Shown: positions 31,824-41,342, counted from the first letter of the stretch. The stretch is DNA of 49,362 nucleotides from Alphaproteobacteria bacterium (GCA_016869275.1 VGEO01000016.1:1-49362), one strand, 5' to 3'. The notes: generated from the letters alone by a model not told the origin. Translations and numbers: made by a program.

Positions 31824-31892
31824 TAAAGCGGCGGGACCATAAACTTGGGTCGCAGTCGAGTCAACTGGCGCTCGACGCCGCGGATGACGGCC

Positions 31893-33434
31893 CTAGGCGG
31901 TCGCCGATTGCTTCTTGAGGCGGCGGCGAATCACCGACGACGGAATGTGCATCGCTTCGCGGTATTTGGCGACGGTACGCCGCGCGATGTCGATGCCGTG
32001 AGTCTTAAGCGTGATCACGATCTGGTCGTCGGACAGGATATCGACCACCGACTCGCGATCGATCAGATCGCGGATGCGATGGCGCACTGCCTCGGCCGAA
32101 TGCGACTCGCTTCCGGCCGAGGACGCGATCGCCGAGGTGAAGAAATACTTCAAGGGATAGACGCCGCGCGGCGTGGCGATGAATTTGTTGGCGGTGACGC
32201 GGCTCACGGTGCTTTCGTGCATCTCGATCACCTGCGCGATGTCCTTGAGGTTCAAGGGTCGCAGATATTCGATGCCGAAGCGGAGGAAGCCGTCCTGCTG
32301 GGCGACGATTTCGCTCGCGACCTTGAGGATCGTGCGCGCGCGCTGGTCGAGCGATTTCACCAGCCAGTTGGCGGCCTGAAATTGTTGGGTGATGAACGCC
32401 TTGTCGCCGGGGCGGCGCTGGGCGGTGCCGGCGACGCGGGCGTGGTAAGCGCGATTGACGAGGACGCGCGGCAAGGTGTCGCTGTTGAGCTCGACGTACC
32501 AGCTTCCGTCGGGACGGAGCCGGACCAGCACGTCGGGCACGATCGGTTGCGCCGTTTCGGTGTCGAAGGCGAGGCCGGGCTTCGGGTTGAGCGTCCGAAT
32601 TTCGGCCAGCATGTCCTTGATGTCGTCCGCATAGACGCCGCACGCCACCGTGAGCGCTTGGATGTCGCGGCGAGCGACCAACTCGAGATTGGCGAGGAAC
32701 GCTTCCATCGCCGGATCGAACCGATCGCGGTCCTTGAGCTGGAGCGCCAGGCACTCGGCGAGCGAGCGCGCGAATACGCCGACCGGGTCGAACTGCTGGA
32801 CCCGCGCCAGCGTCGCTTCGACGCGTTCGACCGCGCACCCCACGCGCTCGGCGACGGTGGCGAGCTCGCCGGTGAGATAACCGGCCTCGTCGAGCGAATC
32901 GACCAAGCTGGCCCCGATCAGGCGCTCGACCGGGTCGACGATGTCGACCGCGATTTGGCTGAGCAAATGGTCCTTCAAACTGACGCCGCCGGCGACGCCA
33001 GCACGCTCGGCATCGTAGGTACCGTCGTCGAAGTCGCTGTTGCCGCCGCGGCTGCTGCCGAACTGGGTGGCGCCGCTGTCGTAGGCATGGTCGGCGAACT
33101 GCTCGCTCGGGCTGTCGTCGTAAAGCGCGCCTTCGTCGATATCGAGCGGGCTGTCGTCGCCCGGGCCGTCGTCGCGGGTCGCGATCTCGGCGCTATCCGG
33201 CACCGCCGGCTCAGCGTCGCCGCTGCTATCCTCGTCGTTGGCGTAGCGGGTGTCGGCGGCCTCGCCGGTTTCGGTTTCGTTGCGCTCGAGCAGCGGGTTG
33301 CGTTCGAGTTCTTCTTCGAGGAAGGCGGCGAGCTCGACGTTGGTGAACTGCAGCAGCTTGATCGCTTGCTGCAGCGCCGGCGTCATCACCAGCGACTGGC
33401 CTTGGCGGAGTTCGACCTTCGGCGCTAGAGCCAT
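31893..33434 (-). CDS. rpoN: RNA polymerase sigma-54 factor
   Basis: Sigma-54 directs RNA polymerase to -24/-12 promoters activated by AAA+ enhancer-binding proteins. The 513-residue protein has the glutamine-rich Region I (LVMTPALQQAIKLLQFT), an acidic low-complexity Region II (about 55-135), the core-binding domain, a helix-turn-helix and the RpoN box ARRTVAKYRE near the C-terminus. It starts 12 bases after lptB and is closed by a terminator at 31788-31823. The lptB-rpoN-hpf-ptsN order is conserved. Confidence 0.98.
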   Translation of the reverse strand: MALAPKVELRQGQSLVMTPALQQAIKLLQFTNVELAAFLEEELERNPLLERNETETGEAADTRYANDEDSSGDAEPAVPDSAEIATRDDGPGDDSPLDIDEGALYDDSPSEQFADHAYDSGATQFGSSRGGNSDFDDGTYDAERAGVAGGVSLKDHLLSQIAVDIVDPVERLIGASLVDSLDEAGYLTGELATVAERVGCAVERVEATLARVQQFDPVGVFARSLAECLALQLKDRDRFDPAMEAFLANLELVARRDIQALTVACGVYADDIKDMLAEIRTLNPKPGLAFDTETAQPIVPDVLVRLRPDGSWYVELNSDTLPRVLVNRAYHARVAGTAQRRPGDKAFITQQFQAANWLVKSLDQRARTILKVASEIVAQQDGFLRFGIEYLRPLNLKDIAQVIEMHESTVSRVTANKFIATPRGVYPLKYFFTSAIASSAGSESHSAEAVRHRIRDLIDRESVVDILSDDQIVITLKTHGIDIARRTVAKYREAMHIPSSVIRRRLKKQSATA

Positions 33435-33446
33435 CGGCGGCCTCCG

Positions 33447-34259
33447 CTAGAGGCTGAAGCGCTCTCCGAGGTAGACGCGGCGGACGTCCTCGTGGGCGAC
33501 GATTTCCGCCGGGCGCCCTTCCATGAGGACACGGCCCTCGTGGAGGATGTAGGCCCGATCGATGAGATCGAGCGTCTCGCGCACATTGTGGTCGGTGATG
33601 AGGACACCGATGCCTCGATCCTTCAGATGCGAGACGAGGTCGCGGATATCGCCGACAGCGATCGGGTCGATACCGGCGAGCGGCTCGTCGAGAAGCATGA
33701 AACTCGGACGCGATGCCAGCGCGCGCGCGATTTCGACCCGGCGCCGTTCTCCGCCGGAGAGCGCGAGCGCCGGGGTGCGGCGCAGATGGCTGATGGAGAA
33801 TTCGGCGAGCAGGTCGTCGAGCAGCGTTTCGCGCGCGTCGCGCGCGGGTTCGACCGCTTCGAGCACGGCGCGGATGTTGGCTTCGACGGTGAGGCCGCGG
33901 AAGATCGACGCTTCCTGCGGCAGGTAGCCGATCCCCAACCGCGCCCGGCGGTACATGGGGAGTTCGGTGATGTCGTGATCGTCGAGGACGATGCGGCCGT
34001 AGTCCGGCGCGATGAGCCCGGTAATGATGTAGAAGCACGTGGTCTTGCCGGCGCCGTTGGGACCCAACAGACCGACCGCTTCGCCGCGATTGACCGACAG
34101 ACTGACATCTCTAAGAACCGGCCGCTTCTTGAACTGCTTTCCGATCTTTTCGACCACCAACCCGGCGTTGACGGCGACCAAACGGGGGCCGTGGTCGCGG
34201 GTCGTGTCCGGGCGGGTTGGCCCAGCGTTTGCAGTCCCCATTTTAGCGTCGTTACCCAT
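33447..34259 (-). CDS. lptB: LPS export ABC transporter ATP-binding protein LptB
   Basis: The ATPase that drives LPS extraction with LptFG in the inner membrane. The Walker [10 protein letters not shown] is at residues 66-74, the Q-loop is in [13 protein letters not shown], the ABC signature is [12 protein letters not shown], and Walker [12 protein letters not shown] and the switch TDHN are present. I chose ATG 34259, with CGGAA upstream, giving 270 residues. GTG 34277 and ATG 34241 are also possible, since the first 30 residues are not conserved. lptF and lptG are not in the window. It follows lptA by 38 bases. Confidence 0.96.
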   Translation of the reverse strand: MGNDAKMGTANAGPTRPDTTRDHGPRLVAVNAGLVVEKIGKQFKKRPVLRDVSLSVNRGEAVGLLGPNGAGKTTCFYIITGLIAPDYGRIVLDDHDITELPMYRRARLGIGYLPQEASIFRGLTVEANIRAVLEAVEPARDARETLLDDLLAEFSISHLRRTPALALSGGERRRVEIARALASRPSFMLLDEPLAGIDPIAVGDIRDLVSHLKDRGIGVLITDHNVRETLDLIDRAYILHEGRVLMEGRPAEIVAHEDVRRVYLGERFSL

Positions 34260-34297
34260 TAAAATTCCGTTTACCACGATCGTCTGGTCGCAGTGCG

Positions 34298-34792
34298 TTA
34301 CGTTCCCTTTTTTTGCGGCTGGAACAAGCCTTTGACCCGCGATGGTCCTTCAATCCGGCTTTCGCCGGTTTGGAGATTGAGGGTCAGGCGGTCGCCACGC
34401 AACACGTTCTTGTCCTGTGTCAGCCGGACATCGCCGGTCAAGACGACCACCTGTTCGACGACGTCGTAGACGCCGGTCTCGCCTTGCGCGGTTTCGGTCG
34501 CGGTCTCGAAGCGGACTTTGCCGGTGGCGTCGATTCGGGAAATGTTCGAGGTGCCGCCTTGGCCGGGGCGGTAGTGGACCAGCACTTCGTTGGCCCGCAG
34601 CCGGAACGCGCCCTGGACGGCGTCGACGTTGCCGCGAAACACGGCGAGGTTCTGGTTCTGCTTGACCTCGAGGCTGTCGGCCGAAATTTCGATCGGCTGC
34701 TGCGCGTCCTGGCCGCGGGCCGGAGCCTGCGCCGCGGCCGGCACGGTCAGGGCGATCAGGACGAGGAGGGCGAGAGCGGACGCCAGGCGCAT
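34298..34792 (-). CDS. lptA: Periplasmic LPS transport protein LptA
   Basis: LptA forms the beta-jellyroll bridge that carries LPS across the periplasm between LptC and LptD. The 164-residue protein has a signal peptide (hydrophobic residues 6-20, AAAQA cleavage) and the OstA-like fold: [24 protein letters not shown], split by positions 33-56, then [19 protein letters not shown]. It sits four bases after lptC in the kdsD-lptC-lptA-lptB run. Confidence 0.94.
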   Translation of the reverse strand: MRLASALALLVLIALTVPAAAQAPARGQDAQQPIEISADSLEVKQNQNLAVFRGNVDAVQGAFRLRANEVLVHYRPGQGGTSNISRIDATGKVRFETATETAQGETGVYDVVEQVVVLTGDVRLTQDKNVLRGDRLTLNLQTGESRIEGPSRVKGLFQPQKKGT

Positions 34793-34796
34793 CGCG

Positions 34797-35465
34797 TCAA
34801 CCTCGCCCGCGCGACGAGGCCGGATACACGGTGAGCTTGACCCGGCCCGAGAACAACAGCCGCTCGCCGCGATCCTGGATTTCGAATCCGGTCGCCCGCA
34901 ACAGGCCGAACGGCCCCTGGCCGTCGACCGCCGTTTTGCCGACCGCGGTGCCGTTCCCGATGTCGATGAAGGCGCCGCGGGTGTGGAGTTCGAGGCCGTT
35001 GTCGGCGTAGATGTCGACCGCGCCGCTCAATTCGAGTGTGCGCAGGGCGCGGTCGAAGGTCCCGCTCGTCGCCATCAGGCTCGCCCAGGCGCCGTTCGCG
35101 AGCGTCATGTCGGCCTGGAGGTCGGTGAGCAGGACACGGTCGAGGCTGGTGCCGATGGGCGTGACGCTGCCGGCGGTTATGACGAAGGGCTGCTGACGAC
35201 GATCGAGCCCGGTGTAGCGGGCGCGCTCCATGCCGAGATTTTCGGTCGCGGCGCCGGTGCCCGGGGCGAACACCAGGCCCGGCGCGACGCGCGGCGGGCC
35301 GGTGTCGGGCCAGCCGAGGACGAGCCCCATCAACGCCGCCGCGGCCAGGGGCAGCGCGAATTTCATCACCCCGACGAAGCGGCTGTAGCGGAGACTGGGC
35401 GCGGTCGGATTGGGTGCGGCGCGTTCGAGGAAGCGGCGTTGCTTGACAACGGTGGCGCCGGTCAT
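34797..35465 (-). CDS. lptC: LPS export system protein LptC
   Basis: LptC is the bitopic membrane protein that receives LPS from LptB2FG and passes it to LptA. The 222-residue protein has an N-terminal cytoplasmic segment, one transmembrane helix at about residues 34-50, and a periplasmic jellyroll (LLTDLQADMTLANG, LELSGAVDIYADNGLELH). The N-terminal part is longer than in E. coli, as is usual in alphaproteobacteria. Its start overlaps the kdsD stop by four bases (ATGA). Confidence 0.92.
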   Translation of the reverse strand: MTGATVVKQRRFLERAAPNPTAPSLRYSRFVGVMKFALPLAAAALMGLVLGWPDTGPPRVAPGLVFAPGTGAATENLGMERARYTGLDRRQQPFVITAGSVTPIGTSLDRVLLTDLQADMTLANGAWASLMATSGTFDRALRTLELSGAVDIYADNGLELHTRGAFIDIGNGTAVGKTAVDGQGPFGLLRATGFEIQDRGERLLFSGRVKLTVYPASSRGRG

Positions 35466-36490
35466 GCGACGCCCGCCCGCAAGCAGTCGTGGATGTGGAG
35501 GACACCGACCGGGCGGCCGTCCTCGGTGATGAAGAGCGTGGTGATCGGCTTGGGGCCGCCGGCATTCATGATCCCGAGCGCTTCGGCGGCGAGCGCGCCG
35601 GGGCCGATCGTGCGCGGATCCGCCGTCATGATCTCCGTGACCGATCGCTCGAGCAGGTTGGGCGCCATGTGGCGGCGGAGATCGCCGTCGGTGATGATCC
35701 CGATCAGGCGGCCGTTGTCGACGATGCCGACGCAGCCGAGCCCTTTATTGGTCATCTCGATCAGCGCTTCGCCCATCGACGCGGTCGGCGGCAGCAGCGG
35801 CACGCCGGCGCCGGTGTGCATGATGTCGGCGACCCGGGTGACGGCGGTGCGGGCGAGGCGCCCGCCCGGATGCAGCGCTCGGAAATCGTCGGACGAAAAG
35901 CCCTTGCGTTCCAACAGCGCGACCGCGAGCGCATCGCCCAGCGCCAGCATCATGGTGGTCGAGGTGGTCGGCGCCAGGCCGAGCGGGCACGCTTCGGGGG
36001 CGGCGGGTAGCGCGAGCGCGACGTCGGCGGCGTCGGCCACGAACGCGCCGGGCTTGCCCGGCCCGCCGTGCGCGCCGACCATCGCGATCAACGGAATCCG
36101 AAACCGCTTGGCGTAGGCGACGATGTCGGCGAGTTCCGCGGTCTTGCCGGAGTTCGACAGCACCAGGACGGCGTCGCCCGCGGCGATCATGCCGAGATCG
36201 CCGTGGCTGGCTTCGCCGGGGTGAACGAACAGCGCGGGCGTTCCGGTCGAGGACAAGGTCGCCGCGATCTTGCGCGCGACGTGCCCGCTCTTGCCCATGC
36301 CGCTCACCACCACGCGGCCGCGCACCTCGGCCAGGCAGTCGACGGCGACGGCGAAATCGCGATCGAGGCCGGCGGCGAGCGTTGCCAGCGCCTCGGCGCC
36401 GATCGTGAGCGTCCGCCGCGCGGCGGCGAGACCGACCCGGTCGGCCGCCGCCTTGTCGATCCGCGAAACTTGTGTTCGAGCGCTCGTCAC
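35462..36490 (-). CDS. kdsD: D-arabinose 5-phosphate isomerase (SIS plus two CBS domains)
   Basis: KdsD converts ribulose 5-phosphate to arabinose 5-phosphate, the first step to KDO for LPS. The SIS domain (about residues 40-175) holds SGMGKSGH, EASHGDLGM and LSNSGKTAE. Two CBS domains occupy about 210-342. I start it at GTG 36490 (342 residues); TTG 36535 is an alternative but has a poor SD. It leads the LPS-export unit through a four-base overlap with lptC. Confidence 0.94.
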   Translation of the reverse strand: MTSARTQVSRIDKAAADRVGLAAARRTLTIGAEALATLAAGLDRDFAVAVDCLAEVRGRVVVSGMGKSGHVARKIAATLSSTGTPALFVHPGEASHGDLGMIAAGDAVLVLSNSGKTAELADIVAYAKRFRIPLIAMVGAHGGPGKPGAFVADAADVALALPAAPEACPLGLAPTTSTTMMLALGDALAVALLERKGFSSDDFRALHPGGRLARTAVTRVADIMHTGAGVPLLPPTASMGEALIEMTNKGLGCVGIVDNGRLIGIITDGDLRRHMAPNLLERSVTEIMTADPRTIGPGALAAEALGIMNAGGPKPITTLFITEDGRPVGVLHIHDCLRAGVA

Positions 36491-36516
36491 CGAGGAGGGT
36501 TCCCTAGCCCGATTGC

Positions 36517-36582
36517 AACCGACGTCCTCAACCAACTGCGTCGGTTCGTCTTTTATTCCGATCGCCGGACCTTCAGGTCCGG
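36517..36582. repeat. Two successive perfect hairpins between rnd and kdsD
   Basis: AACCGACG/CGTCGGTT (36517-36524 and 36539-36546, 14-base loop) and CCGGACC/GGTCCGG (36565-36571 and 36576-36582, TTCA loop) sit in the 167-base gap. Outer GAT/ATC pairs extend the second stem. Neither is followed by a T run on the minus strand. They may be a weak rnd terminator or leader structures of kdsD. Confidence 0.45.
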
Positions 36583-36657
36583 ATCCCCTCGCCGACCGGC
36601 AGTATGCGAAGATTGACTAAAGAAATCAATCGATTAGAACGTTCGACCCGCGCCGGC

Positions 36658-37284
36658 TCAATGCTCGAAAATCTCGTGCTCCTGCCACCCGATCAGGTCG
36701 AGATGAGCGCGCGCCGGGAGAAACGCGAAGCACGCGGCCGCCAGTTCGCGCCGGTCTTCGCGCGCGAGCAGCGAATCGAAAATGTCCTTGATCCGGTGAA
36801 GGTGGAGAACGTCCTGGGCCGCGTAGTCGAGCTGTGCCGGCGAGAGTTCGGGCGCGCCCCAGTCGGACGATTGCATTTGCTTCGAGAGATCGACCCCGAG
36901 CAACTCCTTGCACAGGTCCTTGAGGCCGTGGCGGTCGGTGAAGGTACGGGTCAATTTGGACGCGACCTTGGTGCAATAGACCGGAGCCGTCCACACGCCG
37001 AGAAAGCGGTGAAGCACGGCGACATCGAAGCGGGCGAAATGAAAAAGCTTGGTGACCCCGGGGTCAGTGAGGAGTCGGCGGAGGTGGGGGGCGGCGAAAT
37101 CGGCGCCGGCGCCGCCCTGCTGGCCGAAACGAACGATGTGGCAGTTACCGTCGCCTGCCGAGAGCTGCACCAGGCACAAGCGGTCGCGGTAGGGATTGAG
37201 CCCCATGGTCTCGGTATCGATCGCGACGACGCGGCCGAAATCGACGGCGGCCGGTAGGTCGTTCTCGTGGAGCGTGATGGTCAT
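36658..37284 (-). CDS. rnd: Ribonuclease D-like 3'-5' exonuclease, short form
   Basis: A 208-residue DEDDy exonuclease with only the catalytic domain; E. coli RNase D is about 375 residues with HRDC domains that are absent here. The metal ligands are DTET (residues 24-27 region), FHFARFD and YAAQDVLHL, the Tyr marking the DEDDy class. It acts in 3' trimming of tRNA and other stable RNA. I start at ATG 37284; the frame continues as non-conserved sequence to 37323. A tRNA-Leu gene lies just upstream on the same strand. In alphaproteobacteria this short form is normal. Confidence 0.93.
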   Translation of the reverse strand: MTITLHENDLPAAVDFGRVVAIDTETMGLNPYRDRLCLVQLSAGDGNCHIVRFGQQGGAGADFAAPHLRRLLTDPGVTKLFHFARFDVAVLHRFLGVWTAPVYCTKVASKLTRTFTDRHGLKDLCKELLGVDLSKQMQSSDWGAPELSPAQLDYAAQDVLHLHRIKDIFDSLLAREDRRELAAACFAFLPARAHLDLIGWQEHEIFEH

Positions 37285-37361
37285 GCCGTCCAAGGGCCCG
37301 CGCCGGTGGCGTGGGGCGGCCACGAAGGTCGACGCAGCGGGACTGCACCATTCCCCACGAA

Positions 37362-37448
37362 TGGTGCCCAGGAGAGGACTCGAACCTCCACGCCCTCACG
37401 GGCACTAGTACCTGAAACTAGCGCGTCTGCCAGTTCCGCCACCTGGGC
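37362..37448 (-). tRNA. tRNA-Leu (anticodon CAG)
   Basis: An 87-nt cloverleaf on the minus strand with the long variable arm of class II tRNAs and an encoded CCA. Acceptor GCCCAGG pairs with CCTGGGC. The anticodon loop TTTCAGG reads CAG. The T arm contains GGTTCGAGTCC. Confidence 0.97.
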
Positions 37449-37608
37449 CCGCCGCATCTGGTCGCGTTGGTTAGCGCCCGCGTCCGGCGATGTCAAATGC
37501 CGACGCACGTGCCGCGGCCGTACTGGCGTTTTTCGTGCCATCGGCTAGCCTTCGGCTCGGGGCGATCGCGTTGATCGAGCGCGGTCGCAAGCGCGCGAAA
37601 GGATTGGC

Positions 37609-38568
37609 ATGGAACAGCGGATCGTGACGGTATTCGGCGGGTCGGGCTTCATCGGCCGTTACGTCGTGCGTGCGTTGGCGGCAGCGGGCGATGCGGTGCG
37701 GGTCGCGGTCCGCCATCCCGATGCCGCGCATTTTCTGCGGCCGATGGGCGATGTCGGACAGGTCGCGATCATGCAGGCGAACTTGCGGGACGACGCCTCG
37801 GTCGCGCGCGCCGTCGCTGGCGCCGCCGCGGTCGTCAATGCAGTCGGTGCCTACGTCGAGGCGGGGGCGCAGACTTACGCCGCAATCCATGTCGAGGGCT
37901 ATGGCCGCGTCGCCCGCGCGGCGCGCGCCGCCGGGGCCGAACGCCTCGTCCACATCTCCGGGATCGGCGCCAATCCGGCTTCGCGGTCCGCCTACATCCG
38001 ATCCAAGGGCGAGGGCGAAGCGCTGGTGCGGCGTGAGTTTCCGGCCGCGACCATCCTCCGTCCGTCGGCCGTGTTCGGGCCCGAGGACGCGCTTTTCAAT
38101 CAGCTGGCGGCGGTGGCGCGGCTGGCCCCGGTGCTGCCGATCTTCGGCCATACGCCGGCCGATGCCGGCACGACGCGGGTCCAGCCCGTTTACGTCGGCA
38201 ACGTCGCCCAGGCGGTGGCGAACGCGCTCGACGACCCGGCGGCGCGCGGCGCGATCTACGAGCTCGGCGGGCCCAAGGCCTATACTTACCGCGAACTCTG
38301 GCAGCTGGTGCTGAAGGTGACCGGCCGACGGCGCCTGATGGTGCCGATCCCGTTCGCGCTGGCACGGGTTCAGGCGGCGCTCCTGGAGCTGCTGCCGAAC
38401 CCGCCGCTCACCCGCGATCAACTGACGCTGCTCGAAACCGACAACCTGCCGGCGCCGAGCGCGCGCGGCCTCGCCGATCTCGGGATCGTGCCGACCCCGG
38501 CCGAAGCCGTGATTCCGCGCTACCTCGACCGTTTTCGCCGTCGCTACCGCATCGGCGCCGTCGGGTGA
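37609..38568 (+). CDS. NDUFA9-like NAD(P)-binding protein (complex I-associated family)
   Basis: A 319-residue atypical short-chain dehydrogenase of the NDUFA9 family. The dinucleotide motif is VFGGSGFIGRYVVRAL. Later segments ERLVHISGIGANPASRS, then AYIRSKGEGE with the Tyr and Lys of extended SDRs, and RPSAVFGPED. In mitochondria NDUFA9 is an accessory subunit near the quinone site; alphaproteobacterial relatives are often annotated complex I NDUFA9 family. No nuo genes are in the window. It converges on uppP with four bases between stops. Confidence 0.9.
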   Translation: MEQRIVTVFGGSGFIGRYVVRALAAAGDAVRVAVRHPDAAHFLRPMGDVGQVAIMQANLRDDASVARAVAGAAAVVNAVGAYVEAGAQTYAAIHVEGYGRVARAARAAGAERLVHISGIGANPASRSAYIRSKGEGEALVRREFPAATILRPSAVFGPEDALFNQLAAVARLAPVLPIFGHTPADAGTTRVQPVYVGNVAQAVANALDDPAARGAIYELGGPKAYTYRELWQLVLKVTGRRRLMVPIPFALARVQAALLELLPNPPLTRDQLTLLETDNLPAPSARGLADLGIVPTPAEAVIPRYLDRFRRRYRIGAVG

Positions 38569-38572
38569 CGAT

Positions 38573-39382
38573 CTAAACGTAGACCCAGTAGAGCACGATG
38601 CCGCCGAGGATCAGGCGGTAGACCACGAACGGCGCGAACGACGCGAACCGAAGCCAGCGCATCATCGCGGCGAGCGCGACCAGCGCCGCAAAAAACGTGA
38701 GCCCGACCGTGATCGCGGCGTCGATACCGGCGGCGACATCGCCGCTCTGAACGAGCGCGATCGCGCTCGGCGTCGCGGCGGCGAGGATCGCCGGAATGCT
38801 CATCAAGCTCGCGAATCGCGCCGCCTCGATCCGCTCGAAGCCGAGCAGGCGCCCGCCGGTCATGGTGATGCCGCTCCGGCTGGTCCCCGGCGCCAACGCC
38901 AGGATCTGCAGGATCCCGATCACCACGGCCTGGCCGTAGGTCATGTACTCGATGCGGCGGATCGTCATGCCGGCGCGATCGACGAGGTAAAGCAGGATCG
39001 CGAACCCGATCAGGGTCCAGCCGATGACCTGGATGTTACGGAGAAAGGCGAGCTCGCCGCCGCCGCCGAAGCCGACCAACGCGGCGCCAGCGATCACGAT
39101 CGGGACGGTGGCGACGATCAGCAACAGCAGGAGCCGACGCGCCGGCGTCCGCTTGCCGCGCACGAGGTCCGCCGCTCCGACGGTCGCGGTCCATACGTCG
39201 CGATGGAAGTAGGCGACCACCGCGAGCAGCGAACCGACGTGCGACGCGAGGTCGATGACGAGACCCTGGTAGGTCCAGCCGGTGACTTCCGGGATCAGGA
39301 GGAGATGCGCCGACGAACTGATCGGCAGGAACTCGGTGATGCCCTGGACGACGGCGATGACGGCAAGCTGGAGAAGAGTCAC
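38573..39382 (-). CDS. uppP: Undecaprenyl-diphosphatase UppP/BacA
   Basis: An inner-membrane enzyme recycling undecaprenyl pyrophosphate to the phosphate carrier used for peptidoglycan and LPS. The two family signatures are VQGITEFLPISSSAH near the N-terminus and ALAPGTSRSGITMTGG in the middle, with about eight hydrophobic helices. I choose GTG 39382 (269 residues) because homologues begin just before LLQ..VIVQG. TTG 39439 would add 19 unconserved residues. Overproduction confers bacitracin tolerance in other bacteria. It diverges from a GST gene. Confidence 0.94.
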   Translation of the reverse strand: MTLLQLAVIAVVQGITEFLPISSSAHLLLIPEVTGWTYQGLVIDLASHVGSLLAVVAYFHRDVWTATVGAADLVRGKRTPARRLLLLLIVATVPIVIAGAALVGFGGGGELAFLRNIQVIGWTLIGFAILLYLVDRAGMTIRRIEYMTYGQAVVIGILQILALAPGTSRSGITMTGGRLLGFERIEAARFASLMSIPAILAAATPSAIALVQSGDVAAGIDAAITVGLTFFAALVALAAMMRWLRFASFAPFVVYRLILGGIVLYWVYV

Positions 39383-39512
39383 GAACGCTGTGGCGGTAAA
39401 GGGGTCCGGAGTTATCCCACAAAGCAGGCGTCCCGCCAACGCGACCGACGCGACGCGAGACCGACGCGGGCCCGAGTGGCGGGACGCGGCGCTTTGGCTA
39501 TAGTGGCGGCGG

Positions 39513-40178
39513 ATGCGTACGCTGTATCACCAGTGGCTGTCGCCGTTCTGCCGCAAGGTTCGAATTGTTCTCGCCGAGAAGGGGCTAGCGTTCACGCTTA
39601 CGCTCGAGAAAACGTGGGAGCGGCGCGATGAGTTTCTGGCGCTCAATCCGGCCGGCGACGTGCCGGTGCTGGTCGACGGCGATGCCGTCGTCGTCGATAG
39701 CCAGGCGATCTGCGAATACCTGGACGAAGTTCATGCCGAGCGGCCGCTGGTGGGCGCGACGCCGACCGCGCGCGCCGAAACCCGGCGTCTGGTCGCCTGG
39801 TTCGACCTCAAATTCAACGCCGAGGTCACGCGCTACATCGTCGATGAGAAATTCCTCAAACGCTTCCTCCGCATGGGCGAGCCCGACTCGCAGGCGATCC
39901 GCGCCGGGCATGCCAATATCGCCTACCACCTCGAGTACATCGCATATCTGTGCGAGCGGCGGCGGTGGCTGGCGGGCGACGATTTCTCGTTGGCCGACAT
40001 CGCCGCGAGCGCCCACCTGTCAGCGATCGATTATTTGGACGACGTCCCGTGGGATCAGTTTTCCGACGTCAAGGACTGGTACGCACGCGTCAAGTCGCGG
40101 CCGAGCTTCCGGCCGCTCTTGGCCGATCACATCCCCGGGCTCGAGCCGCCCAAGCACTACGCCGACCTCGATTTCTAG
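39513..40178 (+). CDS. Glutathione S-transferase family protein
   Basis: A 221-residue GST. The N-terminal thioredoxin fold has SPFCRKVRIVLAEKG, NPAGDVPVLVD (cis-Pro) and DSQAICEYLDE, where glutathione binds. The helical C-terminal domain ends with DFSLADIAASAHLSAIDYL, the usual N-capping box region. The substrate is unknown. It is 12 bases ahead of queG on the same strand, a common linkage in alphaproteobacteria. Confidence 0.93.
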   Translation: MRTLYHQWLSPFCRKVRIVLAEKGLAFTLTLEKTWERRDEFLALNPAGDVPVLVDGDAVVVDSQAICEYLDEVHAERPLVGATPTARAETRRLVAWFDLKFNAEVTRYIVDEKFLKRFLRMGEPDSQAIRAGHANIAYHLEYIAYLCERRRWLAGDDFSLADIAASAHLSAIDYLDDVPWDQFSDVKDWYARVKSRPSFRPLLADHIPGLEPPKHYADLDF

Positions 40179-40190
40179 GGGGGGCGGCGC

Positions 40191-41342
40191 ATGATGGCGG
40201 CGCCGACCCCGACCGCGGTGCCTCCCCCGGATCCGCCCGCCGCGATCCGGCAGCGTTTGCTGGCGTCGGGTTTCGCCGCGGTCGGCTTCGCCGCGCCGGA
40301 TGCGGGGGCGGCGGCAGGCGCGCGCTTGCACGACTTCATCCGGGCGGGCCGCCACGGCGAGATGGGGTGGCTCGCGGCGAACGCCGATCGGCGCGCCGAC
40401 CCGCGTGCGCTGTGGCCGGCGGCGCGGACCGCGATCGTGGTCGGCGCCAACTACGCACCCGATCGCGATCCGCTCGCCGACCTCGCGCGGCGCGAGCGCG
40501 GCACGATCTCGGTCTACGCCGCCCGGCGCGACTATCACGATGTCATCGGCCGGCGCCTGAGGGAGACCGGCCGCTGGATCGCCGCGACCTACGGCGGCGA
40601 ATGCAAGTCGTTCATCGACACCGCGCCGCTCCTCGAAAAGCCGCTCGCGGCCGCGGCCGGGATCGGCTGGCAGGGCAAGCACACCAACTTGGTATCCCCC
40701 GAATTCGGCTCGTGGTTGTTCTTGGGCGTCATTCTGACGACGCTCGATCTCGCGCCCACGCCCGCGGGCGTCGATCGTTGCGGGAGCTGCCGCGCCTGCC
40801 TCGATGTCTGCCCGACCGCGGCGTTCCCCGCGCCCTACCAGCTCGATGCGCGGCGCTGCATCTCGTACCTTACGATCGAGCACAAAGGGCCGATCGCGCG
40901 CGAATTCCGCCGCGCCGTCGGCAACCGCATCTTCGGCTGCGACGATTGCCTGGCGGTGTGCCCGTGGAACAAGTTCGCGCAGACCGCGTCCGACCTCGAG
41001 CTCGCGGTTCGCGCCGATCTCTCGCTGCCGGCGCTGGCCGAACTGGCGACGCTCGACGATACCGCCTTCCGCGCGCGTTTTCGCGGCACCGCGCTCAAAC
41101 GCACCGGCCGCGATCGCTTGGTGCGGAACGTGGCGATCGCGCTCGGCAACAGCGGCGCGCCCGCGGCGGTGCCGGTTCTCGAAGCTTTGTGCCGCGACCC
41201 GGCGCCGCTGGTGCGGGCGATGGCGGTGTGGGGGTTGGGCGAGCTTTACGACCGCGCGGCGCGCGCGGCGCTGAAAGCGCGGGTTCTCCGTGACGACGCC
41301 GACCCGACGGTGCGGGCCGAGGCGGAAGCGCTCGATGCCTGA
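40191..41342 (+). CDS. queG: Epoxyqueuosine reductase
   Basis: QueG reduces epoxyqueuosine in tRNA to queuosine, using cobalamin and two 4Fe-4S clusters. The 383-residue protein has the proposed proton-donor Asp in KSFIDTAPLLEK, the cluster motifs CGSCRACLDVCP and CDDCLAVCPWN, and a HEAT-like C-terminal end (ALGNSGAPAAVPVLEAL). A G-rich SD lies before 40191. A second ATG follows at once, giving one residue fewer. Other queuosine genes are not in the window. The next gene begins eight bases before its stop. Confidence 0.95.
   Translation: MMAAPTPTAVPPPDPPAAIRQRLLASGFAAVGFAAPDAGAAAGARLHDFIRAGRHGEMGWLAANADRRADPRALWPAARTAIVVGANYAPDRDPLADLARRERGTISVYAARRDYHDVIGRRLRETGRWIAATYGGECKSFIDTAPLLEKPLAAAAGIGWQGKHTNLVSPEFGSWLFLGVILTTLDLAPTPAGVDRCGSCRACLDVCPTAAFPAPYQLDARRCISYLTIEHKGPIAREFRRAVGNRIFGCDDCLAVCPWNKFAQTASDLELAVRADLSLPALAELATLDDTAFRARFRGTALKRTGRDRLVRNVAIALGNSGAPAAVPVLEALCRDPAPLVRAMAVWGLGELYDRAARAALKARVLRDDADPTVRAEAEALDA

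Noticed and set aside
31845-33428. 527-codon open frame on the plus strand
   Set aside because: Antisense to rpoN across nearly its whole length and without recognisable motifs.
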